Below are positions 17,348-27,103 of a stretch of 64,000 bases of DNA, one piece after another. The stretch spans positions 248,001 to 312,000 of the forward strand of contig NZ_SRKY01000001.1 of assembly GCF_004803475.1 (NCBI RefSeq), in the 5' to 3' direction. The DNA comes from Aliishimia ponticola (GTDB taxonomy: Bacteria; Pseudomonadota; Alphaproteobacteria; Rhodobacterales; Rhodobacteraceae). How positions within the stretch are numbered: the first letter of the stretch is position 1; the number at the start of each line of letters is the position of its first letter. Below the pieces are notes generated by a model. It was given only the letters and a program-made list of their open reading frames with translations. It was not told where the DNA came from and made no database searches. The position numbers were made by a program, and so were the translations under genes.

Positions 17348-17947
17348 ATGGCTTTTGAACTTCCCGATCTTCCCTACGCACATGATGCGCTGGCTGGCAA
17401 AGGCATGTCTGCCGAAACGCTGGAATACCACCACGATCTGCACCACAAGGCCTATGTCGACAACGGCAACAAGCTGATTGCCGGCACCGAATGGGAGAGC
17501 AAGTCTCTCGAAGAGATCATCACCGGCACCTATGACAAGGGCGCGGTGGCTCAAAGCGGGATCTTCAACAACATCTCGCAGCTTTGGAACCACAACCAGT
17601 TCTGGGAGATGATGGGCCCGGGCGATAGCGCGATGCCGGGTGAGCTTGAAAAGGCGCTGACCGAAAGCTTTGGCTCCGTCGACAAGTTCAAGGAAGAATT
17701 CTCCGCTGCGGGCGCAGGCCAGTTCGGCTCCGGCTGGTGCTGGCTGGTCAAGAATGTCGATGGGTCCCTGGCCGTGACCAAGACCGAAAACGGTGTCAAC
17801 CCGCTGTGCTTCGGCCAGACCGCGCTGCTGGGCTGCGATGTGTGGGAACATTCCTACTACATCGACTTCCGCAACAAGCGCCCGGCCTATCTGTCGAACT
17901 TCCTCGACAACCTGGTGAACTGGGAAAACGTCGCCTCCCGCATGTAA
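17348..17947 (+). CDS. sodB: Superoxide dismutase, Fe/Mn family
   Basis: 199 residues; converts superoxide to oxygen and peroxide in the cytosol. Metal ligands are H28, H82, D164 and H168 (DVWEHSYY). NISQLWNHNQFW and FGSGWCWLV fit the iron-type branch common in alphaproteobacteria, though metal choice cannot be fixed from sequence. A good GGAGGG site precedes the start. A hairpin terminator follows. Confidence 0.95.
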   Translation: MAFELPDLPYAHDALAGKGMSAETLEYHHDLHHKAYVDNGNKLIAGTEWESKSLEEIITGTYDKGAVAQSGIFNNISQLWNHNQFWEMMGPGDSAMPGELEKALTESFGSVDKFKEEFSAAGAGQFGSGWCWLVKNVDGSLAVTKTENGVNPLCFGQTALLGCDVWEHSYYIDFRNKRPAYLSNFLDNLVNWENVASRM

Positions 17948-17970
17948 TCGGGACGCGAATGATGTATCGA

Positions 17971-17996
17971 ACGGGGCGGGCTTTCCGCCCCGTTTT
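17971..17996 (+). terminator. Terminator after sodB, possibly bidirectional
   Basis: Nine-base stem ACGGGGCGG (17971-17979) and CCGCCCCGT (17985-17993), five-base loop, then TTTT. It lies between convergent sodB and the LOG gene and can serve sodB. Confidence 0.8.
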
Positions 17997-18013
17997 CGTT
18001 TGCGCCTGCGCTT

Positions 18014-18568
18014 TTACGCGGCGGCGGTGCCTTCCAGCAATGCAATGGCTGTCTCGACCGTGTCGACGGTTGTGATGAACTCCAGCAGGCTGGGATCGGC
18101 AAAGCCCTCTTCGACCACATGTTGCAGCAAACGATTGAGCGGGGCCCAATACCCATCGGTGTTCAGCAGCACGATGGGCTTGTCATGCAGGCCAAGCTGC
18201 CGCCATGTGAGAACCTCGAAAAACTCGTCCAGCGATCCGGCACCGCCCGGCAGAACCACGACCGCGTCGCAATTCATGAACATGACTTTCTTGCGCTCGT
18301 GCATCGTCTCGGTCACGACATAGGTGGTCAGGTCGCTTTTGCCGACTTCGCGCCGCACAAGATGGTCTGGAATGACACCGAATGTCTCGCCCCCCGCCAC
18401 CTGCGCCGCCCGCGCCACGGTGCCCATCAGCCCCACATCGCCCGCGCCATAGACCAGACGCCAACCATGCCCCGCGAGCGCGGTGCCAAGTGTTTCTGCG
18501 GCCACCGAATAGTTCGGATTTCTACCGGGGCGAGAGCCGCAATAGACGCAAACGGAAAAAGGGGACAT
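18014..18568 (-). CDS. LOG-family nucleoside 5'-monophosphate phosphoribohydrolase
   Basis: 184 residues. N-terminal VCVYCGSRPG and GWRLVYGAGDVGLMG plus VVLPGGAGSLDE define the LOG (lysine decarboxylase-like) family, whose members release ribose 5-phosphate from nucleotides; the plant enzymes activate cytokinins. The active-site motif reads PGGAGSLDE, with Ser where Thr is usual, a conservative change. Older annotations as lysine decarboxylase are wrong for this family. Single gene. Confidence 0.88.
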   Translation of the reverse strand: MSPFSVCVYCGSRPGRNPNYSVAAETLGTALAGHGWRLVYGAGDVGLMGTVARAAQVAGGETFGVIPDHLVRREVGKSDLTTYVVTETMHERKKVMFMNCDAVVVLPGGAGSLDEFFEVLTWRQLGLHDKPIVLLNTDGYWAPLNRLLQHVVEEGFADPSLLEFITTVDTVETAIALLEGTAAA

Positions 18569-18605
18569 GGGACGGCCTTTCGCATGGGGAAAATGGTCAA
18601 CTCTT

Positions 18606-18634
18606 TTGACCGTTGATAACTTGGCTGATATGTA
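18606..18634 (+). promoter_or_regulatory. Likely sigma-70 promoter for the LysM gene
   Basis: TTGACC at 18606-18611, a 17-base spacer, then TATGTA at 18629-18634, about 40 bases before the ATG at 18674. It lies in the divergent gap with the LOG gene. Confidence 0.45.
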
Positions 18635-18673
18635 GGCTCAACTGGGCAAACGGCATCGAAGGGGACATGGCTC

Positions 18674-20119
18674 ATGCCGGCGGAGGGCGCGCGAAACTGG
18701 CCGATCTGGATCGGTGCCATTGTGTTGCTTGGCGGGATCGGGGCCGCCGGAACATGGTATGCCACGCGGCCCACCGAATTGGCGACAACAGCGGCGCTGC
18801 CGCTGAGTACGTCGCAAGACCCGGCACGCGGTGAGGCGACGGGGGGCGAGGCCACCCCAGCGGTCGCAGAGCCGACGGAACCCACCACCGATACCACGAC
18901 CGAACCCACCACCGCACCGGCCGCGCCGCGCCTTGATGAAATCCGGCTGGAGGATGACGGGCTTGCGGTCATCGCCGGGCGGGCCAGTCCCAACGCCGCG
19001 ATTATCCTGCGTGCCGACGGGCAAGAGATCGCCCGGGCCACCGCCGATGACGCGGGCGCTTTCGCGACCATCGCGATGTTGGAACCAAGCGCCGCTCCGC
19101 GCGTTCTGACGCTGGCGGAACTCGCTGCCGACGGGGCAGAGACGCCATCGCCGGACGAGTTGATCCTGGCCCCTGTCACGGCTGCCGCCCAACCTGTATC
19201 CGAACCCGCATCGGGTGCAGCCCCAGACGCAACACCCGACACAGCACCGGCCATCGCATCCGCCGCGCCGGAACTGGGCGGCGCGGTTGAGGAGAGCGAG
19301 GCGCCCGAGGCGCCGCGCGCGGGTGCAGACCCTGATGCAGCACAGGACGCGCCCCGCGCTGTCGCGGCTTTGGCCCCAGCGCAGGAGGTGCCCGCAGATC
19401 AGGCGTTGGCAGGCTCTGTGACGACCACCGCCGATCAGCCGGTCGGCACCCCTGATGCCCAAAACGACGATCCCACGCCAGAGCCGCAGGCCGCACCGGC
19501 GGCGACATCCTCCGCCGACACCGCCACCGAAACCGCCTCAGACCCGGTCCCAGCCTCAGTCCCGAATGCCGCCCCGCAACGGGTCGCGATACTGAAATCG
19601 AATGAGGACGGGGTAGAGGTGCTGCGCGGCGCCAATTCCGCGCCCGCGATCCCCGATCAGGTGGCGCTGGATACGATCGGCTATTCCAGCCAGGGCGCGG
19701 TCGAACTGACGGGGCGGGCGCAGACCGGGGCGCAGGCTGTGCGCGTCTATATCGACAATCGCGCTGTGGCGGCGCTGGATGTCGATGAAAGCGGCGCGTG
19801 GCGCGGTGAACTGCCCAGCATCGATTCCGGGGTCTACACGCTGCGCATCGACGAGGTGAATGCGACAGGCGAGGTCACCAGCCGCGTCGAAACCCCCTTC
19901 AAGCGCGAAGACCCCACCCGCCTTGCCGAGGCCACGCCCGCAGGCGATGCCACCGTCAAAGCGGTCACCGTGCAAAAGGGCGACACGCTCTGGGCGATTG
20001 CGCGCGACCGGTATGGCGAGGGGCTGCTGTATGTGCGCGTCTTCGAGACAAACCGCACCGCCATTCGCGACCCCGACCTGATCTATCCCGGACAGGTCTT
20101 TTCGCTGCCCGAAGAATAA
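18674..20119 (+). CDS. LysM peptidoglycan-binding protein with single membrane anchor
   Basis: 481 residues. A membrane helix near residues 10-28 is followed by a long region rich in Ala, Pro, Glu and Thr (roughly 40-300) broken by small beta domains (around 75-155 and 325-415, each with the ADGxxIARATADDAG or YIDNRAVAALDVDESG type of Ig-like repeat). The C-terminal 50 residues are a LysM domain (VQKGDTLWAIARDRYGEGLLYVRVF). The protein is anchored in the inner membrane with the LysM end in the periplasm on peptidoglycan. Probably the first gene before the ABC exporter, 66 bases downstream. Confidence 0.85.
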   Translation: MPAEGARNWPIWIGAIVLLGGIGAAGTWYATRPTELATTAALPLSTSQDPARGEATGGEATPAVAEPTEPTTDTTTEPTTAPAAPRLDEIRLEDDGLAVIAGRASPNAAIILRADGQEIARATADDAGAFATIAMLEPSAAPRVLTLAELAADGAETPSPDELILAPVTAAAQPVSEPASGAAPDATPDTAPAIASAAPELGGAVEESEAPEAPRAGADPDAAQDAPRAVAALAPAQEVPADQALAGSVTTTADQPVGTPDAQNDDPTPEPQAAPAATSSADTATETASDPVPASVPNAAPQRVAILKSNEDGVEVLRGANSAPAIPDQVALDTIGYSSQGAVELTGRAQTGAQAVRVYIDNRAVAALDVDESGAWRGELPSIDSGVYTLRIDEVNATGEVTSRVETPFKREDPTRLAEATPAGDATVKAVTVQKGDTLWAIARDRYGEGLLYVRVFETNRTAIRDPDLIYPGQVFSLPEE

Positions 20120-20185
20120 ACCGCCCTTGCGCTGGCAATCGGGGGCGTCCGGTCCTAGTTACCGGGGATAGCAACAGGAAAATCG

Positions 20186-22015
20186 ATGCGCTCTTTATCG
20201 CGAACCGCCCCTCCGGCACCGCAGCCTACGGGCGACACCACTGACCGTGCCTCTGGTATGCGGACTATCCGCAAGGTCGGCCCCTATCTGTGGCCGCAGG
20301 ACATGCCATGGGTAAAGCGCCGCGTGGTCTGGGCCTTGCTGATGCTATTCATCGCCAAGCTGATCACGGTCGTCACGCCGATGTTCTACAAACAGGCGGT
20401 CGATACGCTCAGTGGCGAGGGGGTCTCTCCGCTGCTTCTGGGGGCCGTGGGGCTGACTGTCGCCTATGGCATGGCGCGGTTTCTGACCATCGGGTTCCAG
20501 CAATTGCGCGATGCGATCTTCGCCCGCGTGGGTCAACGCGCGCTGCGGATGCTGGCGCTGGAAACCTTCGAGCATATTCACCGCCTGTCCATGCGCTATC
20601 ACATCACGCGCAAGACCGGCGGGCTGAGCCGCATCATCGAACGCGGCGTCAAGGGTGTCGATTTCCTGCTGCGGTTCCTGCTGTTCTCTATCGGCCCGCT
20701 GGTGCTGGAGCTGCTGATGATCGCGGTGGTGCTGCTGTTCCTCTTCGACTGGACCTATGTGGCCGTGGTCGTGGGCACCGTGGTGCTGTACACCGTCTTC
20801 ACCTTCAAAGTGACCGAATGGCGGGTGAAGCTGCGCCGCCAGATGAACGATCAGGATACCGACGCCAATCAAAAGGCGATCGACAGCCTGCTGAACTTTG
20901 AAACTGTCAAATATTTCAATGCCGAAGCGCGCGAAGCTCAACGCTATGACAGCGCGATGGAAGGCTATGAGACCGCCGCGCTCAAGACCGCGTACAGCCT
21001 TGCGTTTCTCAATGCCGGGCAATCCTTCCTGATCACCGGCGGGCTGGTGATCGTGATGGTCATGGCCGCGCTGGAAGTGCAGGCCGGTACGCTGACCGTC
21101 GGCGATTTCGTGATGATCAACGCCTATATGATTCAGATCACCATGCCGCTGAATTTCCTGGGGTCGGTCTACCGCGAAATTCGTCAGGCGCTGGTCGATA
21201 TGGGCGAGATGTTCGACCTTCTGGAACAACCGGCAGAGGTCAAGGACGCCCCGGATGCGCGCCCGCTGGAGGTGTCGGGGGGGCGTGTCGAACTGGACGA
21301 TGTGCGCTTCGGCTATGATCCGGACCGGCAGATCCTCAAGGGCGTTTCCATCACGGCAGAGCCGGGCCAGACCGTCGCGATTGTCGGCTCGACCGGGTCG
21401 GGGAAATCGACCATCGGACGCTTGCTGTTCCGGTTCTATGATGTGCAGGGCGGGGCCTTGCGCATCGATGGGCAGGACGTACGCAACGTCACGCAAAACA
21501 GCCTGCACGCGGCGATAGGCGTGGTGCCGCAGGATACGGTGCTGTTCAACGATACCATCCGTTACAACATCGCCTATGGCCGCGATGGCGCCACGCAGGA
21601 CGACATCATCGCCGCCGCGCGCGCCGCGCAAATCCACGACTTCATCGAAGCGCTACCCGATGGCTATGACACCACCGTGGGCGAACGCGGCCTGAAACTG
21701 TCGGGCGGTGAAAAGCAGCGCGTGGGCATTGCGCGGACATTGCTCAAGAACCCGCCGATCCTGCTGCTGGACGAGGCGACCTCGGCGCTCGACACCGATA
21801 CCGAGCAAGAGATCAAGGGCGCGCTGCGCATGGCGGGCGAAGGGCGCACGGTGCTGACCATCGCGCACCGCCTGTCCACCGTGGCAGAGGCGGACCAGAT
21901 TGTCGTTCTGGAAAAGGGCGAAGTGATCGAACGGGGCAGCCATGACGATCTGCTGGCCAAGGACGGGCGTTACGCGATGCTGTGGCAATTGCAGCAGGCG
22001 GATGAAACGGCCTGA
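20186..22015 (+). CDS. ABC exporter, Atm1/HMT1 (ABCB6/7) type, fused permease and ATPase
   Basis: 609-residue half transporter. The membrane part (about 45-340) has six helices with the Atm1-type MRYHITRKTGGLSRIIERG loop and the FNAEAREAQRYDSAM block. The ATPase part has Walker A GSTGSGKST, signature LSGGEKQR and Walker B ILLLDEATSALD. Members export glutathione-linked metal, persulfide or heavy-metal conjugates; which one cannot be told here. It works as a homodimer in the inner membrane. Confidence 0.9.
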   Translation: MRSLSRTAPPAPQPTGDTTDRASGMRTIRKVGPYLWPQDMPWVKRRVVWALLMLFIAKLITVVTPMFYKQAVDTLSGEGVSPLLLGAVGLTVAYGMARFLTIGFQQLRDAIFARVGQRALRMLALETFEHIHRLSMRYHITRKTGGLSRIIERGVKGVDFLLRFLLFSIGPLVLELLMIAVVLLFLFDWTYVAVVVGTVVLYTVFTFKVTEWRVKLRRQMNDQDTDANQKAIDSLLNFETVKYFNAEAREAQRYDSAMEGYETAALKTAYSLAFLNAGQSFLITGGLVIVMVMAALEVQAGTLTVGDFVMINAYMIQITMPLNFLGSVYREIRQALVDMGEMFDLLEQPAEVKDAPDARPLEVSGGRVELDDVRFGYDPDRQILKGVSITAEPGQTVAIVGSTGSGKSTIGRLLFRFYDVQGGALRIDGQDVRNVTQNSLHAAIGVVPQDTVLFNDTIRYNIAYGRDGATQDDIIAAARAAQIHDFIEALPDGYDTTVGERGLKLSGGEKQRVGIARTLLKNPPILLLDEATSALDTDTEQEIKGALRMAGEGRTVLTIAHRLSTVAEADQIVVLEKGEVIERGSHDDLLAKDGRYAMLWQLQQADETA

Positions 22016-22095
22016 CACGGGCGCGGAAATGCCCCCTCTTTCCCGCGTCTGTGCAGGTTTTGACTGACAGACCCCGCTTTGTTGCTATCATGACT

Positions 22096-22105
22096 TGCAT
22101 ATGCA
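22096..22105. promoter_or_regulatory. Palindrome upstream of the CBS gene
   Basis: TGCATATGCA is a perfect 10-base palindrome about 35 bases before the CBS-protein ATG. A possible operator; nothing else supports it. Confidence 0.2.
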
Positions 22106-22138
22106 GGCATCAGCGCAGGAAAGAGGAGGTCCGACACA

Positions 22139-22660
22139 ATGCCAACATCCTATCAGGCTCCGATGGCGGGGGATAAAGAGAAACCGTCGAGTGTCAGCCA
22201 GTCGCTTGAAACCAATGCGAAAACCGAAACGGCGCGGGTCAGCAACCTGCTTGACACCAAGGGCCGCGCCCTGATCACGATCACGGCGGGAGAGACGATC
22301 TCGAACGCGGTGAAGATCCTGCGGGACGAGAAAATCGGTGCGCTGGTGGTGCTGGATTCCCATGGCGCGCTTGAGGGCATCCTGTCCGAGCGCGATATCG
22401 TGCGGAAACTGGCCGAGACGCCCGGTCAGACCCTGCCGCAAACCGTGGCCGAGAACATGACCCGCGACGTAAAGACCTGTGGGCCGGACGATACACTCGT
22501 GTCGGTTTTGCGCCGCATGTCCGAAGGACGGTTCCGCCACATGCCGGTGATGGAACGCGGCGCGGTCGTTGCGATGATTACGACCGGCGATGTGGTGAAC
22601 TATCGGCTGACCGAACTCGAACACGAAGCTTTGCAACTCAAACAGTTGATCGTCGGCTAA
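22139..22660 (+). CDS. CBS-domain pair protein
   Basis: 173 residues. After a charged 30-residue N-terminal tail come two CBS motifs: ITAGETISNAVKILRDEKIGALVVLDSHGALEGILSERDIV is summarised here as motif 1 (residues about 42-82) and VSVLRRMSEGRFRHMPVMERGAVVAMITTGDVV as motif 2 (about 118-160). Standalone CBS pairs bind adenine nucleotides or NADH and regulate partner proteins. An AGGAGG site stands before ATG 22139; Met9 would be a shorter alternative. Confidence 0.88.
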   Translation: MPTSYQAPMAGDKEKPSSVSQSLETNAKTETARVSNLLDTKGRALITITAGETISNAVKILRDEKIGALVVLDSHGALEGILSERDIVRKLAETPGQTLPQTVAENMTRDVKTCGPDDTLVSVLRRMSEGRFRHMPVMERGAVVAMITTGDVVNYRLTELEHEALQLKQLIVG

Positions 22661-22714
22661 ACCGGCACATTCGCCCGCGGGTCGCGGTTGCAATGATGGC
22701 CCGCACAATGGCGC

Positions 22715-22741
22715 GGCGCGCTGCCCCAAGGCTGGCGCGCC
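22715..22741. terminator. Hairpin between convergent CBS and DUF302 genes
   Basis: GGCGCGC 22715-22721 pairs with GCGCGCC 22735-22741, 13-base loop. No T run on either side, so only a weak terminator candidate. Confidence 0.35.
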
Positions 22742-22755
22742 GTCGCAGTCTGGCG

Positions 22756-23205
22756 TTATTCCGCAGCGATCGCCGCGCCGGTCAGCTTATCCAGCGCCCC
22801 GGTCATCATTTGCAGCGGTTTGGCATCTGCGGGAATGTCATATGCGGCGGCCAGTGATGCGGGGGCGTGGTAGATCACCTCGACACCGGACTCGCCCTGC
22901 GCCACCAGCACCCGCAGCGGCAGGTCCAACCCGGCGGTGATATCGGCCTGCATCGCGGGAGTGCCCAGCTTGGGATTGCCGAAGATCAGCACCTGCGCAT
23001 CGGCAAGTTCCATCCCGACTTTTTCAGCGCCGCCCGCGTGATCGATACGGGCAAAGACGGTTGCGCCCGCTTTTGTGACCGCAGCTTCCAGCTTGTCCAT
23101 GGTTTCTGCCACGGAATGCGGGCTGGACTTGCGGATCAGGTCATCGGCAAGCGCGGGCAGGGCGGCAAGGCCAAGTGTGGCCGTTGTGATCAGGGTACGA
23201 AGCAT
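22756..23205 (-). CDS. DUF302 family secreted protein
   Basis: 149 residues from the ATG at 23205, where the Sec signal (MLRTLITTATLGLAALPALA) begins; the frame is open 16 codons further but that would hide the signal. The DUF302 fold is recognisable from HSVAETMDKLEAAVTKAGATVFARIDHA and the LIFGNPKLGTPAM block. Periplasmic proteins with this domain are widespread and uncharacterised. Likely monocistronic; the next gene downstream is the convergent CBS gene. Confidence 0.85.
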   Translation of the reverse strand: MLRTLITTATLGLAALPALADDLIRKSSPHSVAETMDKLEAAVTKAGATVFARIDHAGGAEKVGMELADAQVLIFGNPKLGTPAMQADITAGLDLPLRVLVAQGESGVEVIYHAPASLAAAYDIPADAKPLQMMTGALDKLTGAAIAAE

Positions 23206-23317
23206 GGGAAGCGTCCTTGGTTGCAATGTTGATCCGACCCTAGCACCGGCCATGGGGGCAGCGCCTCACAATGGCGTGTCCGCGTCGCCCGATTGGCGAA
23301 AAGACGCCCGCCGCCTG

Positions 23318-26300
23318 TTATTCGGCGGCGCGCAATTCGTCCGTCGAAACGGTGGAAAGATCGGTCATGTCGTCCCAGATGATCTCATTGTCGCGCAGGC
23401 GCCGCGCTTCGCGCCCCAGCGCCCAGTCACGCGCGGCCCGGCTGGCCCGGCCCATGGACAGGCGCGCCAGCAAGGTCGCGAACCATTGCGCGTAAGTGGC
23501 GGCCCAGACCCGCAGGGCAAGCAGCGACGGGGTGACGACAAGGGTCAGCACCGTTGCGATCCCAAGGCCAAAGACCACGGCGGTCGCAAGCTGCTTCCAC
23601 CACAGGGCGGTGGGCGAATCCACGGAATAGCCGCCCGCACCGAAATCGAGGCTGAGGCCGAACATCATCGGCGCAAGCCCCGCCATCGTGGTGATCGTGG
23701 TCAGCAGAACCGGCCGGATACGGTCCTGCGCGGTGCGGGTAATCGCCTCGATCCGGGGCATGAAGCGCGCGTAATCCTGATAGGTGTCGATCAGCACGAT
23801 ATTGTTGTTCACGACGATCCCGGCCAGCGCCACGATCCCGGTCCCCGTCATGATGATGGAGAAGGTCTGATCCATGATGATCATCCCCCACAGCACACCG
23901 GTCGTGGACAGGATCACCGCCAGCAGGACAAGGACAGAATTGTAGAACGAGTTGAACTGCGCCAGCAGGATGATGAACATCAGACCCAACGCCGCGCTGA
24001 ATGCGCTTTGCAGGAAGGCGGCCGATTCCGCTTGTTCCTCCTGGTCGCCGGTCCATTCCCACGTCACACCTGCGGGCAGCGGCGCGCTTTCCAGCCATTC
24101 CGTCAAGGTGGCGATACGCTCATTCGCATTCACGGGCACCATCCGCAGATCGCCCGCATCGATACCGTCCTGCAAGGCTGCGCCATCACGGCCCCCGCCC
24201 AGCAGGGCGTATCCGGTGCCATCCGCGCCGGTGATCGCCGGGTCCGCATCCGTGACGCGCACCGTCGCCACGGTCTGTTCATCGGCATCGACCAGCTTTT
24301 GCAGCCCGGTCATCACGTCCGCTTTGACATCGAAGAAGCGCTTCTGATCGACGCGGTTGATCTCGGCCAATGACGGGACGGGCGTGCGCGTGATGAAGTT
24401 CGACAGGGGCACCAGCCCATCCATCGTGCGCACCTTGAGCGAGTCGAGCGTGGAGAGGATGCGATCCTCTTCCGGCAGGCGCACGCGGATCTCGATCTCT
24501 TCGTCGGAACTGTCCACCCGCATCGTGTCCAGCAGAATGCCGCGCGTTACAAGTTGGACCATGCCGCCCACCGTGGCCACATCCGCGCCATAGCGCCCGG
24601 CCTTTTCCACATCGACGTCGATCTGCCAGTCAATGCCGGGCAGGGGGCGCGTGTCTTCGATCAGCGTCAGGCCGGGGGTGGCGTCAAAGGCGGCGCGCGC
24701 CATACCCACGGCGGGGAGCAATGCATCCCAGCTATCGCCCTTCATCCGCAGATGCACCGGCTTGCCCGATGCAGGACCGCGGGACAGCGACAGGATTTCG
24801 ATCCGGACGCCGGGCATCTGGTTCAACTGCTCGGTCAGTTCCTCCATCACCAGATCGCCGTCCAGTTCGGGTTGGTCCTTGCGGTCCTCCCACGGGACGG
24901 TTTCCAGCTGGATCTGACCGATCGTATCCTTGGGCGCCTGACTGCCGCCGGTGTTGGAGTTCAGCCCGCCCTCGCCAGCGAAGGCAAAGGCGTTGTCGAT
25001 GCCGGGATGGGCCAGAACGATATCCTCGGCCCGTTTGACCAGCGCGTCTTTCTCCTCAAGGCTGAGATTGCCGCGCGCCAGCACATAGACGATGGCTTGC
25101 TCGGTCTCGGATTCGACGAAGAACTCGGTGCCGCGCGAATTGTTCATGAAATAGAACAGTGTCGCCCCGACAAAGGTGAAGACCACGCCCATCACGACCA
25201 GTGGCATGACCGGATTGCCGGCGATGCCGTGAATGGCCCGCCCGAACAGGCTGCGGCTATAGCCGGAGCGTATCCGCTCGCCGCGTTTGGGAAAGAGGTG
25301 GCGATAGAGCATCCGCGCCCCCACCGAGATGCGCGTGAAGATCGCCACGACGCCAAGCAGGATTACCACCACCCCGGCCACGCCCGCGGCACTGGCCACG
25401 ACCAGCGCAACCGCCAGCAAGAACACTTTGGCAAAGGTCGGCACGACGCTGCCAAAGATATTTTGCGTGTCGATGCCGCCCATCAGACCGGCGGCCATAC
25501 CGCCAAGAAAGCTTACCGCTGCGATGGCCAGCACGATCCCCAGAACGGCCAGCACGAAGATCGCCAGATGCAGATACCAGCGCAGCCCCGCGATCACGTG
25601 GGTCTGTTGCGAAATCCAACGCTCAAGCCGCCCTGTGACGCCGCCCATAACCGGCAGATAGACCAGCGCAACGACAAGCGAGGCCGAGAGCACGAAGATC
25701 AGCGTCACGGGCAACATGCCCATGAACTCCCCCGGCACACCGGGCCAGAACAGCATGGGCAGGAAGGCACACAGCGTCGTCGCGGTGGAACTCACCACCG
25801 GCCAGAACATCCGCTTGGCGGCTTCGACATAGGCGTGCATCGGGCCGACGCCCTCCGCCTGGCGTTTGTCGGCATATTCCACGACCACGATCGCGCCATC
25901 GACCAGCATCCCCACCGCAAGGATCAGGCCGAACATGACGATGTTGGAAATGGACACGCCCATCAGCGCCAGAAGGGCAAAGCACAGCAGGAAGGATGTC
26001 GGGATCGCAAAGCCGACCAGCAGCGAGGCGCGCGGCCCCAGCGCCGCGAGAGAGACCAGCATGACCAGCGCGATGGCGGTCAGGACCGACCCTTCAAGCT
26101 GCTTGACCATGGAATTGACCTGACGGCTCTGATCGTTCGATGTGCCGATCTCCACCGCTGCTTTCAGCCCCTCGGGCCAGCTTTCACTGGCGGCGGCGAC
26201 GCGCTCTTTCACCAGCGCGACCGTGTCGATCAGGTTGAAACCCTTGCGCTTGACCACCTGCAAGGCCACGGTCTTGGTGCCGTTGAACCGGGCGGTGCCT

Positions 26301-27103
26301 GCGCGATCCTCGAAGGTCAGATTGATCTGCGCCAGATCGCCCAGCGTCACAACGCGGTCGCCATTGGTCTTGACCGGCAGATCGTACACATCGCGCGGCT
26401 CATCGAAGCTGGAGGGGATCTTGACCGCAAAGGTGCCTTGCGCGGTTTCAACCTCGCCCGCCGCGATCAACTGGTTGTTGTTCTGCACGACGGAAATCAG
26501 CTCACCCGCCGTCACGTTATAGGCTTCGAGCCGCAGGGGATCGATGATCACTTCCAGCATCTCGTCGCGATTGCCCGTCAGCGCGGCTTCCAGCACCGCG
26601 TCCAGGCTTTCGAGATCGTCCTGCAAATCCTTGGCGATCCGGTTCATCGTGCGTTCCGGCACCGGGCCGGTCAGGTTCACGATCAGGATCGGAAATTCGG
26701 AGAAGTTGATCTCGTTGATCGAATATTGCTCTGCGCCTTCGGGGAAATCGGCCTCTGCGCTGTTCATGGCGTCACGCACATCGGCCATGATCGCGGTCTT
26801 GTCCCAACCGAATTCAAATTCGAGGATGATCCCCGCATAGCCTTCGGCGGCGGTGCCGGTCATGGAATCGAGCCCGTCCAGATCGGCGAGTTCCGTTTCC
26901 ATCGGTTTGACCAGCAGCTTTTCGCTATCGGCGGCGGAAATGCCGGGGAAGGGGACCGAGATGAACAGCATCGGGATTTCGATATCCGGCTCGCCCTCCT
27001 TGGGCAGGCCGACATAGGCAAAGGTTCCGACCGCAAGCGACAGGCCAATGAAGGCGAGGATCATCCGCGCCCGTTCAGCGGCCCAGTCGATCAACCCGGT
27101 CAT
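23318..27103 (-). CDS. RND-family efflux transporter permease with extra membrane region
   Basis: 1261 residues, about 200 more than AcrB-type pumps. The two RND halves are visible: helix 1 (about 13-30), the porter region, GMLVDGAIVVVE (D402 of the proton path; the next position is Gly rather than Asp), and the second half beginning near residue 630. Between helices 6 and 7, at about 508-545 and 558-592, are hydrophobic stretches that add at least two membrane spans. With the adaptor it should form a proton-driven efflux pump; the substrate is unknown. The start overlaps the adaptor stop as ATGA. Confidence 0.9.
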   Translation of the reverse strand: MTGLIDWAAERARMILAFIGLSLAVGTFAYVGLPKEGEPDIEIPMLFISVPFPGISAADSEKLLVKPMETELADLDGLDSMTGTAAEGYAGIILEFEFGWDKTAIMADVRDAMNSAEADFPEGAEQYSINEINFSEFPILIVNLTGPVPERTMNRIAKDLQDDLESLDAVLEAALTGNRDEMLEVIIDPLRLEAYNVTAGELISVVQNNNQLIAAGEVETAQGTFAVKIPSSFDEPRDVYDLPVKTNGDRVVTLGDLAQINLTFEDRAGTARFNGTKTVALQVVKRKGFNLIDTVALVKERVAAASESWPEGLKAAVEIGTSNDQSRQVNSMVKQLEGSVLTAIALVMLVSLAALGPRASLLVGFAIPTSFLLCFALLALMGVSISNIVMFGLILAVGMLVDGAIVVVEYADKRQAEGVGPMHAYVEAAKRMFWPVVSSTATTLCAFLPMLFWPGVPGEFMGMLPVTLIFVLSASLVVALVYLPVMGGVTGRLERWISQQTHVIAGLRWYLHLAIFVLAVLGIVLAIAAVSFLGGMAAGLMGGIDTQNIFGSVVPTFAKVFLLAVALVVASAAGVAGVVVILLGVVAIFTRISVGARMLYRHLFPKRGERIRSGYSRSLFGRAIHGIAGNPVMPLVVMGVVFTFVGATLFYFMNNSRGTEFFVESETEQAIVYVLARGNLSLEEKDALVKRAEDIVLAHPGIDNAFAFAGEGGLNSNTGGSQAPKDTIGQIQLETVPWEDRKDQPELDGDLVMEELTEQLNQMPGVRIEILSLSRGPASGKPVHLRMKGDSWDALLPAVGMARAAFDATPGLTLIEDTRPLPGIDWQIDVDVEKAGRYGADVATVGGMVQLVTRGILLDTMRVDSSDEEIEIRVRLPEEDRILSTLDSLKVRTMDGLVPLSNFITRTPVPSLAEINRVDQKRFFDVKADVMTGLQKLVDADEQTVATVRVTDADPAITGADGTGYALLGGGRDGAALQDGIDAGDLRMVPVNANERIATLTEWLESAPLPAGVTWEWTGDQEEQAESAAFLQSAFSAALGLMFIILLAQFNSFYNSVLVLLAVILSTTGVLWGMIIMDQTFSIIMTGTGIVALAGIVVNNNIVLIDTYQDYARFMPRIEAITRTAQDRIRPVLLTTITTMAGLAPMMFGLSLDFGAGGYSVDSPTALWWKQLATAVVFGLGIATVLTLVVTPSLLALRVWAATYAQWFATLLARLSMGRASRAARDWALGREARRLRDNEIIWDDMTDLSTVSTDELRAAE

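Noticed and set aside
22060-22091. Promoter-like TTGACT ... TATCAT before the CBS gene
   Set aside because: The spacer is 20 bases, too long for a normal sigma-70 promoter.
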